64,000 nucleotides of DNA from Palsa-1150 sp036490515. GTDB taxonomy: Bacteria; Myxococcota_A; Polyangia; Polyangiales; Polyangiaceae. How positions within the stretch are numbered: the first letter of the stretch is position 1; every line of letters begins with the position of its first letter. The stretch covers positions 372,001-436,000 of the forward strand of contig DASXDU010000011.1 of the NCBI GenBank assembly GCA_036490515.1. Direction: 5' to 3'. The position numbers and the translations under genes are program-made. This document shows positions 25,974 to 34,698 of the stretch, one piece after another. Under the pieces are notes generated by a model that did not search any database, was not told the origin of the DNA, and saw only the letters and a list, made by a program, of their open reading frames with translations.

Positions 25974-26546
25974 CTAGCTGCGGGGAGGCGTGGCGGTCGT
26001 GGCGCCCGCCGTGATGGCCGGTGCGCTCGTGCCGCTCGTCTCCACCGCCGCCGCAGGCTGCGCCGCAGTCACCGGTATGATCACGACGCCCGTGACGGAC
26101 CCCGTGATACCGGCCTTCTGCTTCGCACCCTTCGTGCCCCGCGCCGCGCGAGTTGCCTTGCGCTTCGCGGCCGCCGCCGCCTGCTGCTCCACCGTGAGCG
26201 GAGCCCGCGCTTTCCTCGGCTTGAGGCCGAAGTCCGCGAGGATGTCAGGCGACTTCGCGAAGGTTGCCTGGACGAACTGCACGAACGCGCGCATGAACGC
26301 GACGAGTGCAGCCGCCTGGTCCTTCTCCGCCGCCAGCTTCGCCTCGAGGGCGGTTCTGGCGTCGTCCACACCGTTCCGGAGCGTGGCGAGCGTTTGAAGG
26401 CTCGTCTCGATCTGGGCCGGCGTGAAGGAAGCGCTCGCGAAGGCCAGTGGGCTGGCGGTCGTGAAGTGCTTCTGCGTCCCCGCGATCAACTGCTCCGCGA
26501 GGGCGGCGTCGGTGCTCTTTCCCTGTGTCCTCTTACTCGTACCCAT
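25974..26546 (-). CDS. Hypothetical protein with helical domain and Lys/Ala-rich tail
   Basis: A 190-aa protein. The N-terminal two-thirds are helical (AALAEQLIAGTQKHF, SLQTLATLRNGVDDARTALEAKLAAEKDQAAALVAFMRAFVQFV), similar to a hypothetical group I recall from Myxococcota and Planctomycetes; then a basic Ala/Lys-rich region (KRKATRAARGTKGAK) and a Thr/Pro/Ala tail. It has an excellent ribosome binding site (AAAGGAGA) before the ATG at 26546. Function unknown; the basic tail suggests nucleic-acid binding, which is inference only. Confidence 0.6.
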   Translation of the reverse strand: MGTSKRTQGKSTDAALAEQLIAGTQKHFTTASPLAFASASFTPAQIETSLQTLATLRNGVDDARTALEAKLAAEKDQAAALVAFMRAFVQFVQATFAKSPDILADFGLKPRKARAPLTVEQQAAAAAKRKATRAARGTKGAKQKAGITGSVTGVVIIPVTAAQPAAAVETSGTSAPAITAGATTATPPRS

Positions 26547-26827
26547 AGATTTCTCCTTTCTGGACCGTGCGTGGTGCCTCCGGAGCGCGGGCGAGCCGGC
26601 CGAACGTGCCGGGTTTTCTCTCCGTCCTCGGCCCGATGACGCAGGCCATCGGCGTTTGGGCGGACTATTTTTCGAAAATCGACGCGGGGCCGAGGAGGTG
26701 TGCGCAAGGGCGCGGATCTCCAGGGAGAGTCGGGATCCCAGGGAGCGCAGGGACGGCGTCCGGATCGGATTCCGATTCCGGGATCAGCCTCGCGATCCGT
26801 CTTCCGACTCTGTCTCCGCCCTCTTCT

Positions 26828-27100
26828 CGTTGCTTCGCGCGCGACACACGTCGTGTCGCCCTCGTCCCTGCGTGTGACGCGCCCCACACTGCGTGTGTCG
26901 AGCGACCGTCGCGCTGCTTGGCCGGCCACACACCGTGTGTCGGGCGGTCCTCTGCGTGTGTCGCCCGGTCTTCTCGCTGCTTGGCCCGCGACACACGCTG
27001 TGTCGCCCGCCTCCCGGCGAGTGGCGCCCTCGACGCTGCGTGGGACGCCCGGTCCTCTCGCTGCTTCGCGCACGACACACCGTGGGGCGCGCGATCCTCT
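26828..27100. repeat. Tandem array of 13 units of 21 bp upstream of the sigma-like gene
   Basis: Thirteen units of exactly 21 bp follow one another in register with no gap. Four units start CGYTGCTT and end in a CACACA or GACACA sequence (starts 26828, 26912, 26975, 27059), the others share a TGTGTCGCCC-like core. The four-unit spacings 84, 63 and 84 show a higher-order period of 84 bp with one unit lost. The boundaries of many units read CACACN-GTGTG, a palindromic motif. It lies 74 bases before the sigma-like gene's start. The rest of 26547-27174 shows no gene. Confidence 0.85.
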
Positions 27101-27174
27101 CCCTCGACGTCGAGGCCCTCCGCTTGACGCGCGGCCTCTTCCGTCGGATTCCTCGGGCCCTCAGGGGGAGCGCC

Positions 27175-28155
27175 GTGGCCGACGACGACAAGACCGGACC
27201 GCCGAAGCCCGTGGACGCGGCCGTCCCGCCGAAGGACCCGGCCACGAAGCCCGTGGACGCGCCCCTCCCGCCGAAGGACGCGCCCGTCCCGCCCGTGAAG
27301 CCGCCCATCCCGGTGACGCGCGAGCTCACGAACGCGTTTCTCGCGCTCAGGAGCACGCAGGACCGCATCGAGCAGGTCATCGCCGCGCGCTGCCAGGGGT
27401 GCGTCCAGGAGTCGGACAGGGACAACATCCTCCAGGACGCGAACGAGCGGGCCATCGGGACGAAGGCGCTGGCCGACAGCGTCGAGAACCTGCGCCCGTG
27501 GGTGAGCCGCATCGCGCAGAACATGGTGGTCGACTTCTTCCGGCGCCAGGCGGTGCAGGCCAAGTGGCTGGTGGCGGGCGTCGACGTCGAGGAGCTGCCG
27601 CCCGACCCGGTGAACGCGCCGGACGACGAGGTGAACGTGGCCGACGTGGCAGAGTTCGAGGCCGCGGCGAACGACGTGACGCCGCCGACCGACGAGCGCT
27701 GGACGATCGGCGCGTGGGTGGAGGCGGAGATCGCCAAGCGCAAGGAGCCGCACCGCACGCGCGACGGGCAGCTGCTCGAGGCGCTCCGCTACAAGGCCGC
27801 GCACCCGAAGACGACCGACGAGGCCGTGGCCGCCGTCTTCGGCATGACGCGCGACAAGTACAAGCACCGCCTCGCGACCTTCAAGGCGCACTACGTCCCC
27901 ATCCGCAGGCGCTACGTCCAGCGGCGGTTCGCGATCTTCGCCTTCATCCTGCTGGGCATCGTCGCCCTCGTCGTGGCCATCCGCGCCTGGAAGCGCGGCC
28001 GGCCCGCCATCGGCGCGGACCCCGACGCGAAGCCGCTGGTCGCGACGCCGCCGTCCGCGTCCGCGCCGCCGCTGCCTCCGCCCGACCGCTTCAACCAGGC
28101 GGTGCCCACCCGGCCGTCGTCGCCCGAGCCGCCCGGCAAGTTCGGCCCGAAGTAG
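27175..28155 (+). CDS. ECF sigma-factor-like protein with C-terminal membrane anchor
   Basis: A 326-aa protein. After a Pro/Lys-rich N-terminal part (about 1-45) it shows a sigma region 2-like stretch (AFLALRSTQDRIEQVI, then WVSRIAQNMVVDFFRRQ), an acidic linker and a region 4-like helical part (TTDEAVAAVFGMTRDKYKHRLATFK). A membrane helix follows (FAIFAFILLGIVALVVAI) and a proline-rich tail, presumably outside the cytoplasm. No anti-sigma gene is adjacent. The GTG at 27175 has CAGGGGGA upstream; a longer frame through the tandem repeats exists but is less likely. Whether it still directs transcription is not known. Confidence 0.65.
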   Translation: MADDDKTGPPKPVDAAVPPKDPATKPVDAPLPPKDAPVPPVKPPIPVTRELTNAFLALRSTQDRIEQVIAARCQGCVQESDRDNILQDANERAIGTKALADSVENLRPWVSRIAQNMVVDFFRRQAVQAKWLVAGVDVEELPPDPVNAPDDEVNVADVAEFEAAANDVTPPTDERWTIGAWVEAEIAKRKEPHRTRDGQLLEALRYKAAHPKTTDEAVAAVFGMTRDKYKHRLATFKAHYVPIRRRYVQRRFAIFAFILLGIVALVVAIRAWKRGRPAIGADPDAKPLVATPPSASAPPLPPPDRFNQAVPTRPSSPEPPGKFGPK

Positions 28156-28272
28156 GGCGCGGCCGGGCCGCCCCCGTCCCTCGCCCGGACTGCGCGGTGC
28201 TATCCTCGCTTGCCCGCGCGGCGCGCGTTCGTCCCGCGCGCGGCCGCGATCTTCGCCCGCGTCTCGCCGCCC

Positions 28273-29319
28273 ATGCCGCACCCCGCATCGCCCCCCACCC
28301 GCGCCGCCGGCTCCGTCCTCGCCTCGTCCGAGCTCGAGGTGCAGGACTCGCGTGTGCTCCTCGCCCTGGCCGGGCCGCGCAACGAGAGGCTCAAGGCGCT
28401 CGAGCGCGAGGCCGGGGTCTCGGTGAACCTGCGCGGGAGCACCATCCTGCTCGAGGGCGAGGCGGCGGCCGTCGCGCTGACCGAGCGCTTCCTCGCCGAG
28501 ACGGCGGCGCTCCTGAAGGACGGCGTGCGCGTCGACCCCGCGGACGTCGGGCGCGCGCTCCGGGCGCTCCGCGACGAGCCCCACGTCAACCTGCGCGACA
28601 TGTTCGACGACGAGGTGTCGCTCGGCACCGGGAGGAAGGGCATCGGCCCCCGCGGCCTCGCGCAGAAGCGCTACGTCGAGTCGATCCGGGCGCACGACCT
28701 CACCTTCGGCATCGGGCCGGCCGGCACCGGCAAGACGTACCTCGCGATGGCGTGCGCGGTCTCCGCGTACCTCTCGAAGCAGGTGAAGCGCATCGTCCTC
28801 ACGCGGCCGGCCGTCGAGGCGGGCGAGAAGCTCGGGTTCCTCCCCGGCGACCTCGCCGAGAAGGTGAACCCGTACCTGCGCCCCCTCTACGACGCCCTCG
28901 ACGACATGCTCGACGTCGACAAGGCGCAGGGCCTGGTCTCGCGCGGGCACATCGAGGTCGCGCCGCTCGCGTTCATGCGAGGAAGGACGCTGAACGACTG
29001 CTTCGTCATCCTCGACGAGGCCCAGAACACGACCACCGAGCAGATGCGCATGTTCCTCACGCGCCTGGGGTACCATTCGAAGGCCGTGGTGACGGGCGAC
29101 GTGACCCAGGTCGATCTGCCCGACGGCCGCGCGAGCGGCCTGCGGGAGGCGCGCGAGCTGCTCGACGGCGTCGAGGGCATCGCCTTCTGCCACTTCACGG
29201 ACGTCGACGTCGTGCGCCACCCGCTCGTGCAGAAGATCGTCGTGCGGTACGAGGAGCGCGACGCGAAGCTGCGGGCCGACCGCGAGCAGGCGCGCGTGGA
29301 CCGCGAGAAGAAGCCGTGA
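28273..29319 (+). CDS. phoH: PhoH-family ATPase
   Basis: P-loop ATPase, 348 aa, related to RNA-processing PhoH/PhoL proteins. A KH-like N-terminal part (NERLKALEREAGVSVNLRGSTILLEGE) precedes the ATPase with Walker A GPAGTGKT (about residue 147), the LTRPAVEAGEKLGFLPGD segment, Walker B CFVILDEAQNT and sensor VVTGDVTQVDLP. All family motifs are present. The ATG at 28273 was preferred over TTG at 28210. Its stop overlaps the next gene's GTG (GTGA), coupling it to the HD-GYP gene. Confidence 0.93.
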   Translation: MPHPASPPTRAAGSVLASSELEVQDSRVLLALAGPRNERLKALEREAGVSVNLRGSTILLEGEAAAVALTERFLAETAALLKDGVRVDPADVGRALRALRDEPHVNLRDMFDDEVSLGTGRKGIGPRGLAQKRYVESIRAHDLTFGIGPAGTGKTYLAMACAVSAYLSKQVKRIVLTRPAVEAGEKLGFLPGDLAEKVNPYLRPLYDALDDMLDVDKAQGLVSRGHIEVAPLAFMRGRTLNDCFVILDEAQNTTTEQMRMFLTRLGYHSKAVVTGDVTQVDLPDGRASGLREARELLDGVEGIAFCHFTDVDVVRHPLVQKIVVRYEERDAKLRADREQARVDREKKP

Positions 29320-31343
29320 CCCTCGAGCGCGTCGGCTCGGGCGCCGAGCAGGAGATGACGACGTTCGAGCGGGGGGGCGCCGCCGCCGTGGCGACGATCG
29401 ACCGCGCCGTCGACGTGCTCCAGCGCGACGCGCGGCTGACGGGCGACGAGGTGACCCGTCCGCACGCGCTCCTGGCCATGGTGTGGCGCACGGTGGCCGC
29501 TCCGAGCGGTCGCGCGCACGAGCGCATGTGCGTCGTCCTCGCGCCCGCGGTCGTCTGGGACAGGGAGCGGGAGCTCTTCGCGCCGTTCACGGCCCGCTTC
29601 GCCGATGGCGAGGCCCTCCTCGTCCTTCTCGGGCGCCCCCTCGACCGGACGCTGAACGAGGCGCTGAGCCGCGGCCTCGCGAGCGTCGTGGACGCGGCCC
29701 CGTCGGGCGAGGAGCTCTACGTCGCGGTGCATCGGGCGCTCGAGCTGCTCGAGACCAAGTCGCGGGCCGAGTCGCGCGGGCGGTGGCTGCGGAGGTACCG
29801 CTACGAGCTCGGGGAGCTCATTCACATCGCGCGCGCGATGACGACCGTGCGCGACGTCGACAAGCTCCTCGGCGTCATCCTCGAGAAGAGCCGCTTCGTC
29901 ACGGGCGCCGACGCCGGGAGCATCTACATCGTCGAGCCGCACGCCACCGAGCAGGACAAGCGCGTGCTCCGCTTCAAGCTGACGCAGAACGACAGCCTGT
30001 CGTTCGACTCGCGCGAGTTCACGATGCCGCTCTCGGAGCGATCGATCGCCGGGGCGGCGGCGCTCGAGAAGCGGCCGCTCAACATCCCCGACGTGTACGA
30101 CCTGCCGCAGGGGACGACGTTCCACTTCGACCCGACGTTCGACCGGCGCATCGGCTACCTCACGCGCTCGATGCTCACGCTCCCGCTCATCAGCCAGCGG
30201 GACGAGGTCATCGGCGTCATCCAGCTGATCAACAAGAAGCGCGACCCCGCGCAGAAGCTCCTCGTGAAGCGCGACGTGGACGCGCAGGTGGTGCCGTTCG
30301 ACGAGCGGAGCGAGGAGCTGCTCGGGATGCTCGCGGCGCAGGCCGGGGTCTCGCTCGAGACGGCGATGCTCTACGGCGAGATCCAGAAGCTCTTCGCGGG
30401 CTTCGTGACGGCGAGCGTCGAGGCGATCGAGTCGCGCGACCCGACGACGAGCGGCCACTCGCGCAGGGTCGCCGACCTCACCGTCGGCCTCGCGAAGGTG
30501 GTCGACGGCCTCGCGAGCGGCCCCTACGCGGGCGCGAGCTTCTCGCAGGAGGACCTCCGCGAGCTCGAGTACGCGAGCCTCCTCCACGACTTCGGCAAGA
30601 TCGGCGTGCGCGAGAAGGTGCTCGTCAAGGCCAAGAAGCTCTACGACGAGCGCCTCGACCTCGTGCGCCAGCGGTTCGACTACGTCGCGCGGAGCGTGGA
30701 GGCGGAGGTCCTGGCGAAGAAGGTGCGCCTGCTCGAGTCGGGCGCGAGCGCGGAGCACCTGGCGGCGCTCGACGCGGAGCTCCTCCAGCGGCGCGCGGTC
30801 GTCGACGAGGCGTGGGCCGCCGTGTGCAGCGCCAACGAGCCGACGGTGCTCTCGAGCGGCGACTTCGCGCGGATCGAGGCGCTCGCGAAGGAGACCTACG
30901 TCGATCTCCGTGGAGACGTGCGCTCGCTCCTCGAGGACGAGGAGGTGACGTGCCTCAAGGTGCAGCGCGGGTCGCTCACCAGCCAGGAGTTCGACGAGAT
31001 CCGCTCGCACGTGTCGCACACGTTCCGGTTCCTCTCGCGCATCCCGTGGGGCAAGAGCCTGCACCGCGTGCCCATCATCGCGGGCGCGCACCACGAGCGG
31101 CTGAACGGCACGGGGTACCCGAACCGCCTCCGCGCCGAGGAGATCCCGGTCCAGTCGAAGATGATGAGCATCGCGGACATCTACGACGCGCTCACGGCGA
31201 GCGACCGGCCCTACAAGAAGGCCGTGCCGCTGGAGCGCGCGCTCGACATCCTCGACTACAGCGTGAAGGACGGGCACCTGGACGCGGACCTCGTTCGCAT
31301 TTTCAAGGAAGCTCGCGTCTGGGAGCCGCCCCGGGCTCCCTGA
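29316..31343 (+). CDS. GAF plus HD-GYP cyclic-di-GMP phosphodiesterase with an inserted segment
   Basis: A 675-aa signalling protein. Residues about 1-150 are a divergent domain, about 170-350 a GAF domain, and the C-terminus is an HD-GYP domain: HSRRVADLTVGLAK, LLHDFGKIG, HHERLNGTGYP and SIADIYDALTASDRPYKKA are intact. Between HDFGKIG and HHERLNG there are about 165 residues, against roughly 55-65 in ordinary HD-GYP domains; the extra part is helical (RSVEAEVLAKKVRLLESG). The GTG at 29316 overlaps the phoH stop; ATG at 29355 is an alternative start. It should hydrolyse c-di-GMP, by family. Confidence 0.85.
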   Translation: MTLERVGSGAEQEMTTFERGGAAAVATIDRAVDVLQRDARLTGDEVTRPHALLAMVWRTVAAPSGRAHERMCVVLAPAVVWDRERELFAPFTARFADGEALLVLLGRPLDRTLNEALSRGLASVVDAAPSGEELYVAVHRALELLETKSRAESRGRWLRRYRYELGELIHIARAMTTVRDVDKLLGVILEKSRFVTGADAGSIYIVEPHATEQDKRVLRFKLTQNDSLSFDSREFTMPLSERSIAGAAALEKRPLNIPDVYDLPQGTTFHFDPTFDRRIGYLTRSMLTLPLISQRDEVIGVIQLINKKRDPAQKLLVKRDVDAQVVPFDERSEELLGMLAAQAGVSLETAMLYGEIQKLFAGFVTASVEAIESRDPTTSGHSRRVADLTVGLAKVVDGLASGPYAGASFSQEDLRELEYASLLHDFGKIGVREKVLVKAKKLYDERLDLVRQRFDYVARSVEAEVLAKKVRLLESGASAEHLAALDAELLQRRAVVDEAWAAVCSANEPTVLSSGDFARIEALAKETYVDLRGDVRSLLEDEEVTCLKVQRGSLTSQEFDEIRSHVSHTFRFLSRIPWGKSLHRVPIIAGAHHERLNGTGYPNRLRAEEIPVQSKMMSIADIYDALTASDRPYKKAVPLERALDILDYSVKDGHLDADLVRIFKEARVWEPPRAP

Positions 31344-31491
31344 CGGAGGGCGCGCAGCGCACCGGCGAAGGCGCCGCGCGCACGGCGAAAGGCGCGCCTG
31401 CCACGAACGCGTCACGATCCCGCTCGGACGAAGTGTGTTAGAGCCGGCACTCGGCTCTCCGGTCGAGGGCCCACAACGCGGAGACCTCCGA

Positions 31492-33129
31492 ATGGCTCGC
31501 CGACTTCGTACGACGACGCTCGCGGGCGCCACCTTGCTGGCCCTCGTCGCGACCTCCTTCTCCGCGCGCACCGCGCAGGCGCAGCCTGCTCCGCCCGCGC
31601 AGCCACGGCCCGCGCCGCCCGCGGCGCCGCCTGCTCCTCCCGTGGTCGCGCCCGCGCCGCCCGTCGCCGCGCCGCCGCCGCCCGATCTCCCGCCCCCGCC
31701 GCCGCCTCCCTGGACGGCCAACCCCAACGTCGTGGGCCAGGCCGAGCCGCCCCCGGCTCCCCCCTCGCCTCCCGCACCCGGGGCCGAGAGGCCCGCGCCG
31801 CCGCTCCTTCCGCCCGCCGGCGTCGGGCCCGTCGCGCCGTACCCGAACGACACCTGGCGGGATCACGAGCGCAGGCTCGCGGAGCTCGACCTCCTGCTCC
31901 GCCAGCACGAGGAGCGCGAGCGGCGCGAGCACGAGGACCGCGAGAAGTGGTGGGGGTGGACGAAGTCCGTGAAGTTCAGCGGCTACATCCAGCCGCAGCT
32001 CCTCTGGCAGTGGTACGACACGGCGCAGGGCTCGCCGAACGCGACCGGCGGCGTGCTCCCGGCGGGCGTGGGCCCGAACGACGTCATCGCGAAGGCCGAC
32101 ACGACGTTCGGCGCGGGCGCGCCCGGGCTCACGACCAACGGGAACTACTTCCGCCTTCGCCGCGCGCGCCTCAAGACCGAGCTCGAGCCGAACGACTGGA
32201 CGCGGCTCGTGTTCGAGTTCGACCCGATCGCGGCCGGCGGCCCGGACAACGCGACCGGCACGATCGCGCGCAACGTCGAGGCCCAGGGCATCGCGCACTG
32301 GAGCCACGACGTCGTGACGACGTTCGGCATGGGCATCTTCAAGATCCCCTACGGCTGGGAGGTGCTCCAGAGCGACGCGGATCGCCCCTTCATCGAGCGC
32401 TCGTGGTGGGAGCAGAACGTGACGCCGGGCGAGTTCGACACGGGCATCAAGGCGTACACGACGGCCCTCCAGAACAAGCTCACGGTGCAGGTCGCGGTCA
32501 TCAACGGCGCGACGCAGGGCGAGAAGACGTTCTCGCTCCTGCCGGACCTGAACAAGGGCAAGGACGCGGTCGGGCGCGTGAACTACAACTTCGGGCCGGT
32601 CGACGTCGGCGCGAGCGGCTACTACGGCCAGGGGCAGGAGGTCAGCCTCTCGCAGCTCGCGTTCAAGCAGTTCCCCCGGTACGCGTGGAACTTCGAGGCG
32701 GCGCTGCACCACCGCTTCCTCAAGCTCGGCGAGACGCGCCTGCTCGCGGAGTTCGACCGCGGCCAGAACATGGACCGCGGCACGAGGTACAACCCGACCA
32801 TCGTCATGCCGGGCCTCCCGGCGGACATCGTCAACGGGCAGGTGGTGAACAAGGACGAGCTCGGGATGTGGGCTCGCGTCGAGCAGGACGTGACGCACTG
32901 GGTGACCGTCGCGGCGCGGCTCGAGGTCTACTCGCCCGACACGGCGCAGGGCCTCTTCATCGACGGCCGCACCACCGAGGCGTTCGTGGGCGTCTTCCAC
33001 TTCACGAAGGCCCTGCAGACGATGCTCGAGTACGACCACTTCACCGACAACGTCCACATGCCCGGCTCCCCCCTCCCCTACGTCCAGGGCAACATGGCGA
33101 GCGGCGTCCTCCAGGCCCGCTTCCCGTGA
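31492..33129 (+). CDS. Outer-membrane porin (phosphate-selective porin O/P-like) with proline-rich N-terminus
   Basis: A 545-aa exported protein. The signal peptide (ATLLALVATSFSARTAQA) is followed by about 85 residues of Pro/Ala repeats, a short coiled region (RLAELDLLLRQHEERERREHEDRE), and a beta-barrel with alternating strands (FSGYIQPQLLWQWYDT, RLRRARLKTEL, GMGIFKIPYGWEVLQSDADRPFIERS). The last features are typical of OprO/P-type porins. The proline-rich arm may span peptidoglycan. The start is the ATG at 31492. It is followed by the second copy of the inverted-repeat element. Confidence 0.8.
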   Translation: MARRLRTTTLAGATLLALVATSFSARTAQAQPAPPAQPRPAPPAAPPAPPVVAPAPPVAAPPPPDLPPPPPPPWTANPNVVGQAEPPPAPPSPPAPGAERPAPPLLPPAGVGPVAPYPNDTWRDHERRLAELDLLLRQHEERERREHEDREKWWGWTKSVKFSGYIQPQLLWQWYDTAQGSPNATGGVLPAGVGPNDVIAKADTTFGAGAPGLTTNGNYFRLRRARLKTELEPNDWTRLVFEFDPIAAGGPDNATGTIARNVEAQGIAHWSHDVVTTFGMGIFKIPYGWEVLQSDADRPFIERSWWEQNVTPGEFDTGIKAYTTALQNKLTVQVAVINGATQGEKTFSLLPDLNKGKDAVGRVNYNFGPVDVGASGYYGQGQEVSLSQLAFKQFPRYAWNFEAALHHRFLKLGETRLLAEFDRGQNMDRGTRYNPTIVMPGLPADIVNGQVVNKDELGMWARVEQDVTHWVTVAARLEVYSPDTAQGLFIDGRTTEAFVGVFHFTKALQTMLEYDHFTDNVHMPGSPLPYVQGNMASGVLQARFP

Positions 33130-33170
33130 CCGAAGGGCGGAAGGGACCGAAGGTCGGGGAGCGAGACGGA

Positions 33171-33374
33171 GAGTAGGAAACAGGAAGGTCAGAAGATCAG
33201 AAGGGGGAGTGGGGATGGGCGTGCGGGATCGGCGGGGCTGCACGGGCGGAGGGGGCTTCTGAATGGGCGCACTGCCCCCTTTCATGAGCCCCGCTCGCCC
33301 GGCGCGACCCCGACGTCACCCGATGCCCGATCCCCCACCCCCTTTTGATCTTCTGATCTTCCTGTTTCCTACTC
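33171..33374. repeat. Intergenic inverted-repeat element, copy 2
   Basis: The 34-bp arms (33171-33204 and 33341-33374) match those of the element at 22840-22952 at all but one or two positions, and the pairing continues inward past the arms (GGGGGAGTGGGGAT with ATCCCCCACCCCC). An inner GCGGGGCT/AGCCCCGC and GGGGGC/GCCCCC pair make it a nested cruciform. The 136-bp centre differs from copy 1. It lies between convergent genes, 41 bases after the porin stop. Confidence 0.85.
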
Positions 33375-33404
33375 TCCGCTCGCTTCTCGCGCTTCCTCCC
33401 CTTC

Positions 33405-34394
33405 CTAGCCTCGCCGCCGGGCGCGGGTGATGACGTCGAGGAGGCTCGTGAGGGACTTCACGCCGTCGAGGGCGACGCCGCGGGCGCCGAGGGTGGCGTC
33501 GACGAGGGCGGGGAGGTCGTCGAGGGGCGCGGTGGCGGCGCGCGCTTCGAGGAGGGCGAGGGCGTCGCGCGACACGAGGAGGTCGCCGCCGACGCGGAAG
33601 GTGCCCGAGGCGTCGGGGCCCGCGCCGAGGGGGCCGATGGCTTCGTCGACGGTGGCGAGCCACGGAGGCTCGACGGTGACGGGTGCGGCGGCGAGTACGA
33701 TGGGAGGAGCGTCAGGGGACCCGGGCCACGCGAGGTCCCCGGGAGGCGCGTCGCCCGCGTAGGCGTCGACGATGGCGCGGGCGATGCGCGCCTCGTCGAC
33801 GGGCTTGCCGGCGAGCTCCTCGAGCGTCGCCGGGTGCTTGCCGAGGAAGCTCGCGCGGCCCGCGTCCGCGAACGGCGTGCGCACCGCGACGAAGGCCTCG
33901 ACGAGGGTGCGGCGCGAGGCCGCGTCGTGCGCGAAGCCGACCCACCCGGCGGGGCGGTGCGCGACGGCGATCCAGTCGCGGCCCGTGAAGCTGGCGGTGT
34001 GGCCGCACCGCGTGAGCGCGCGGAGGATGGGGCGAACGTACCGGTTCACGATGCGCTTCTCGTCGCACGCGACGAGCGCGGACGGCGACGCGAGCGCGAG
34101 GGCCACGTGCACGGTGCCGGGGCCCACGCGCACGGCGGGGCCGCCCGAGCCGCGACGGAAGACGGAGGCGTCACCCGGCGCGCGTGCGTCGTCGGTCGAG
34201 GCGAGCCCGCCGACCGCGGTCGTGACGCGCTGGAACGCGCCGGCGAGGACCGCGTCGCCGGTGGCGATCGCCACGGTGAGCTCGGCGGGTGCGCGGAGCG
34301 CGCGGTCGAGCGCCGCGCACGAGAGCGCCGCGATCGCCGGCGCGTCGCGCGGCCCCGCGAGGCACGCGGCGAGTCGGCTGGGCGCGTCGGCCAT
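33405..34394 (-). CDS. Lipoate-protein ligase A-like protein (BPL/LplA/LipB family)
   Basis: A 329-aa protein. The family core is visible as SVFRRGSGGPAVRVGPGTVHVALAL and NRYVRPILRALTRCGHTASFTGRDWIAVAHRPAGWVGFAHD, matching the RRxSGG and lipoyl-binding parts of LplA-like ligases. The usual catalytic Lys after the GRDW-like segment is not obvious, so the protein may be a divergent ligase, an octanoyl transferase or inactive. The start ATG is at 34394 and the next gene begins divergently within 30 bases. No lipoyl enzyme is nearby. Confidence 0.6.
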   Translation of the reverse strand: MADAPSRLAACLAGPRDAPAIAALSCAALDRALRAPAELTVAIATGDAVLAGAFQRVTTAVGGLASTDDARAPGDASVFRRGSGGPAVRVGPGTVHVALALASPSALVACDEKRIVNRYVRPILRALTRCGHTASFTGRDWIAVAHRPAGWVGFAHDAASRRTLVEAFVAVRTPFADAGRASFLGKHPATLEELAGKPVDEARIARAIVDAYAGDAPPGDLAWPGSPDAPPIVLAAAPVTVEPPWLATVDEAIGPLGAGPDASGTFRVGGDLLVSRDALALLEARAATAPLDDLPALVDATLGARGVALDGVKSLTSLLDVITRARRRG

Positions 34395-34419
34395 GGATCA
34401 CTATAGGATGCTCCCCATC

Positions 34420-34692
34420 ATGGCCGTCCACCGCGAGGAAGGACGTTTCACCGTGCGGATCGAGCTCTCGGCGGAGTTCGGCGCCGACTACGAGGGGGAC
34501 GACGACGGCTACGCCTGGCTCGAGGCGTGGCGCGCGCAGGTGCAGCCGCGCCTCGCGCGCGCCGTCTTCGACGTCCTGCGGGGCGAGCCGGGGTTCCGCG
34601 CCGTGCCCGCGCCGCGCGGGGCCGACCCCGGCGAGGCGCTCGACGTGGCGGTGACCTTCCATCCCGGCGGCGCGGCCGCGGCGCGGAGCTGA
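34420..34692 (+). CDS. Small acidic protein (90 aa), unknown
   Basis: Not recognised. The protein (MAVHREEGRFTVRIELSAEF then DYEGDDDGYAWLEAW) has alternating strands and helices with an acidic centre. It may be an unannotated myxobacterial family member. Two ATG codons, 34408 and 34420, could start it. It shares a divergent start region with the LplA-like gene and is followed six bases later by the outer-membrane protein gene, so it probably belongs to that transcript. Confidence 0.55.
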   Translation: MAVHREEGRFTVRIELSAEFGADYEGDDDGYAWLEAWRAQVQPRLARAVFDVLRGEPGFRAVPAPRGADPGEALDVAVTFHPGGAAAARS

Positions 34693-34698
34693 GCGGCC

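Noticed and set aside
26828..27100. The 21-bp array as a CRISPR
   Set aside because: Units are contiguous and there are no spacers between them, and no cas gene is near.
26893..28155. A longer sigma-like protein starting inside the repeat array
   Set aside because: The GTG at 27175 has a good ribosome binding site, and the repeat-encoded extension is Arg/Leu-rich junk that is equally open in the other frames.
26700..31343. A 1547-codon open frame through the repeat array, phoH and HD-GYP gene
   Set aside because: The part before 29316 is a shadow of the sigma-like and phoH genes. Only the HD-GYP part has recognisable domains.
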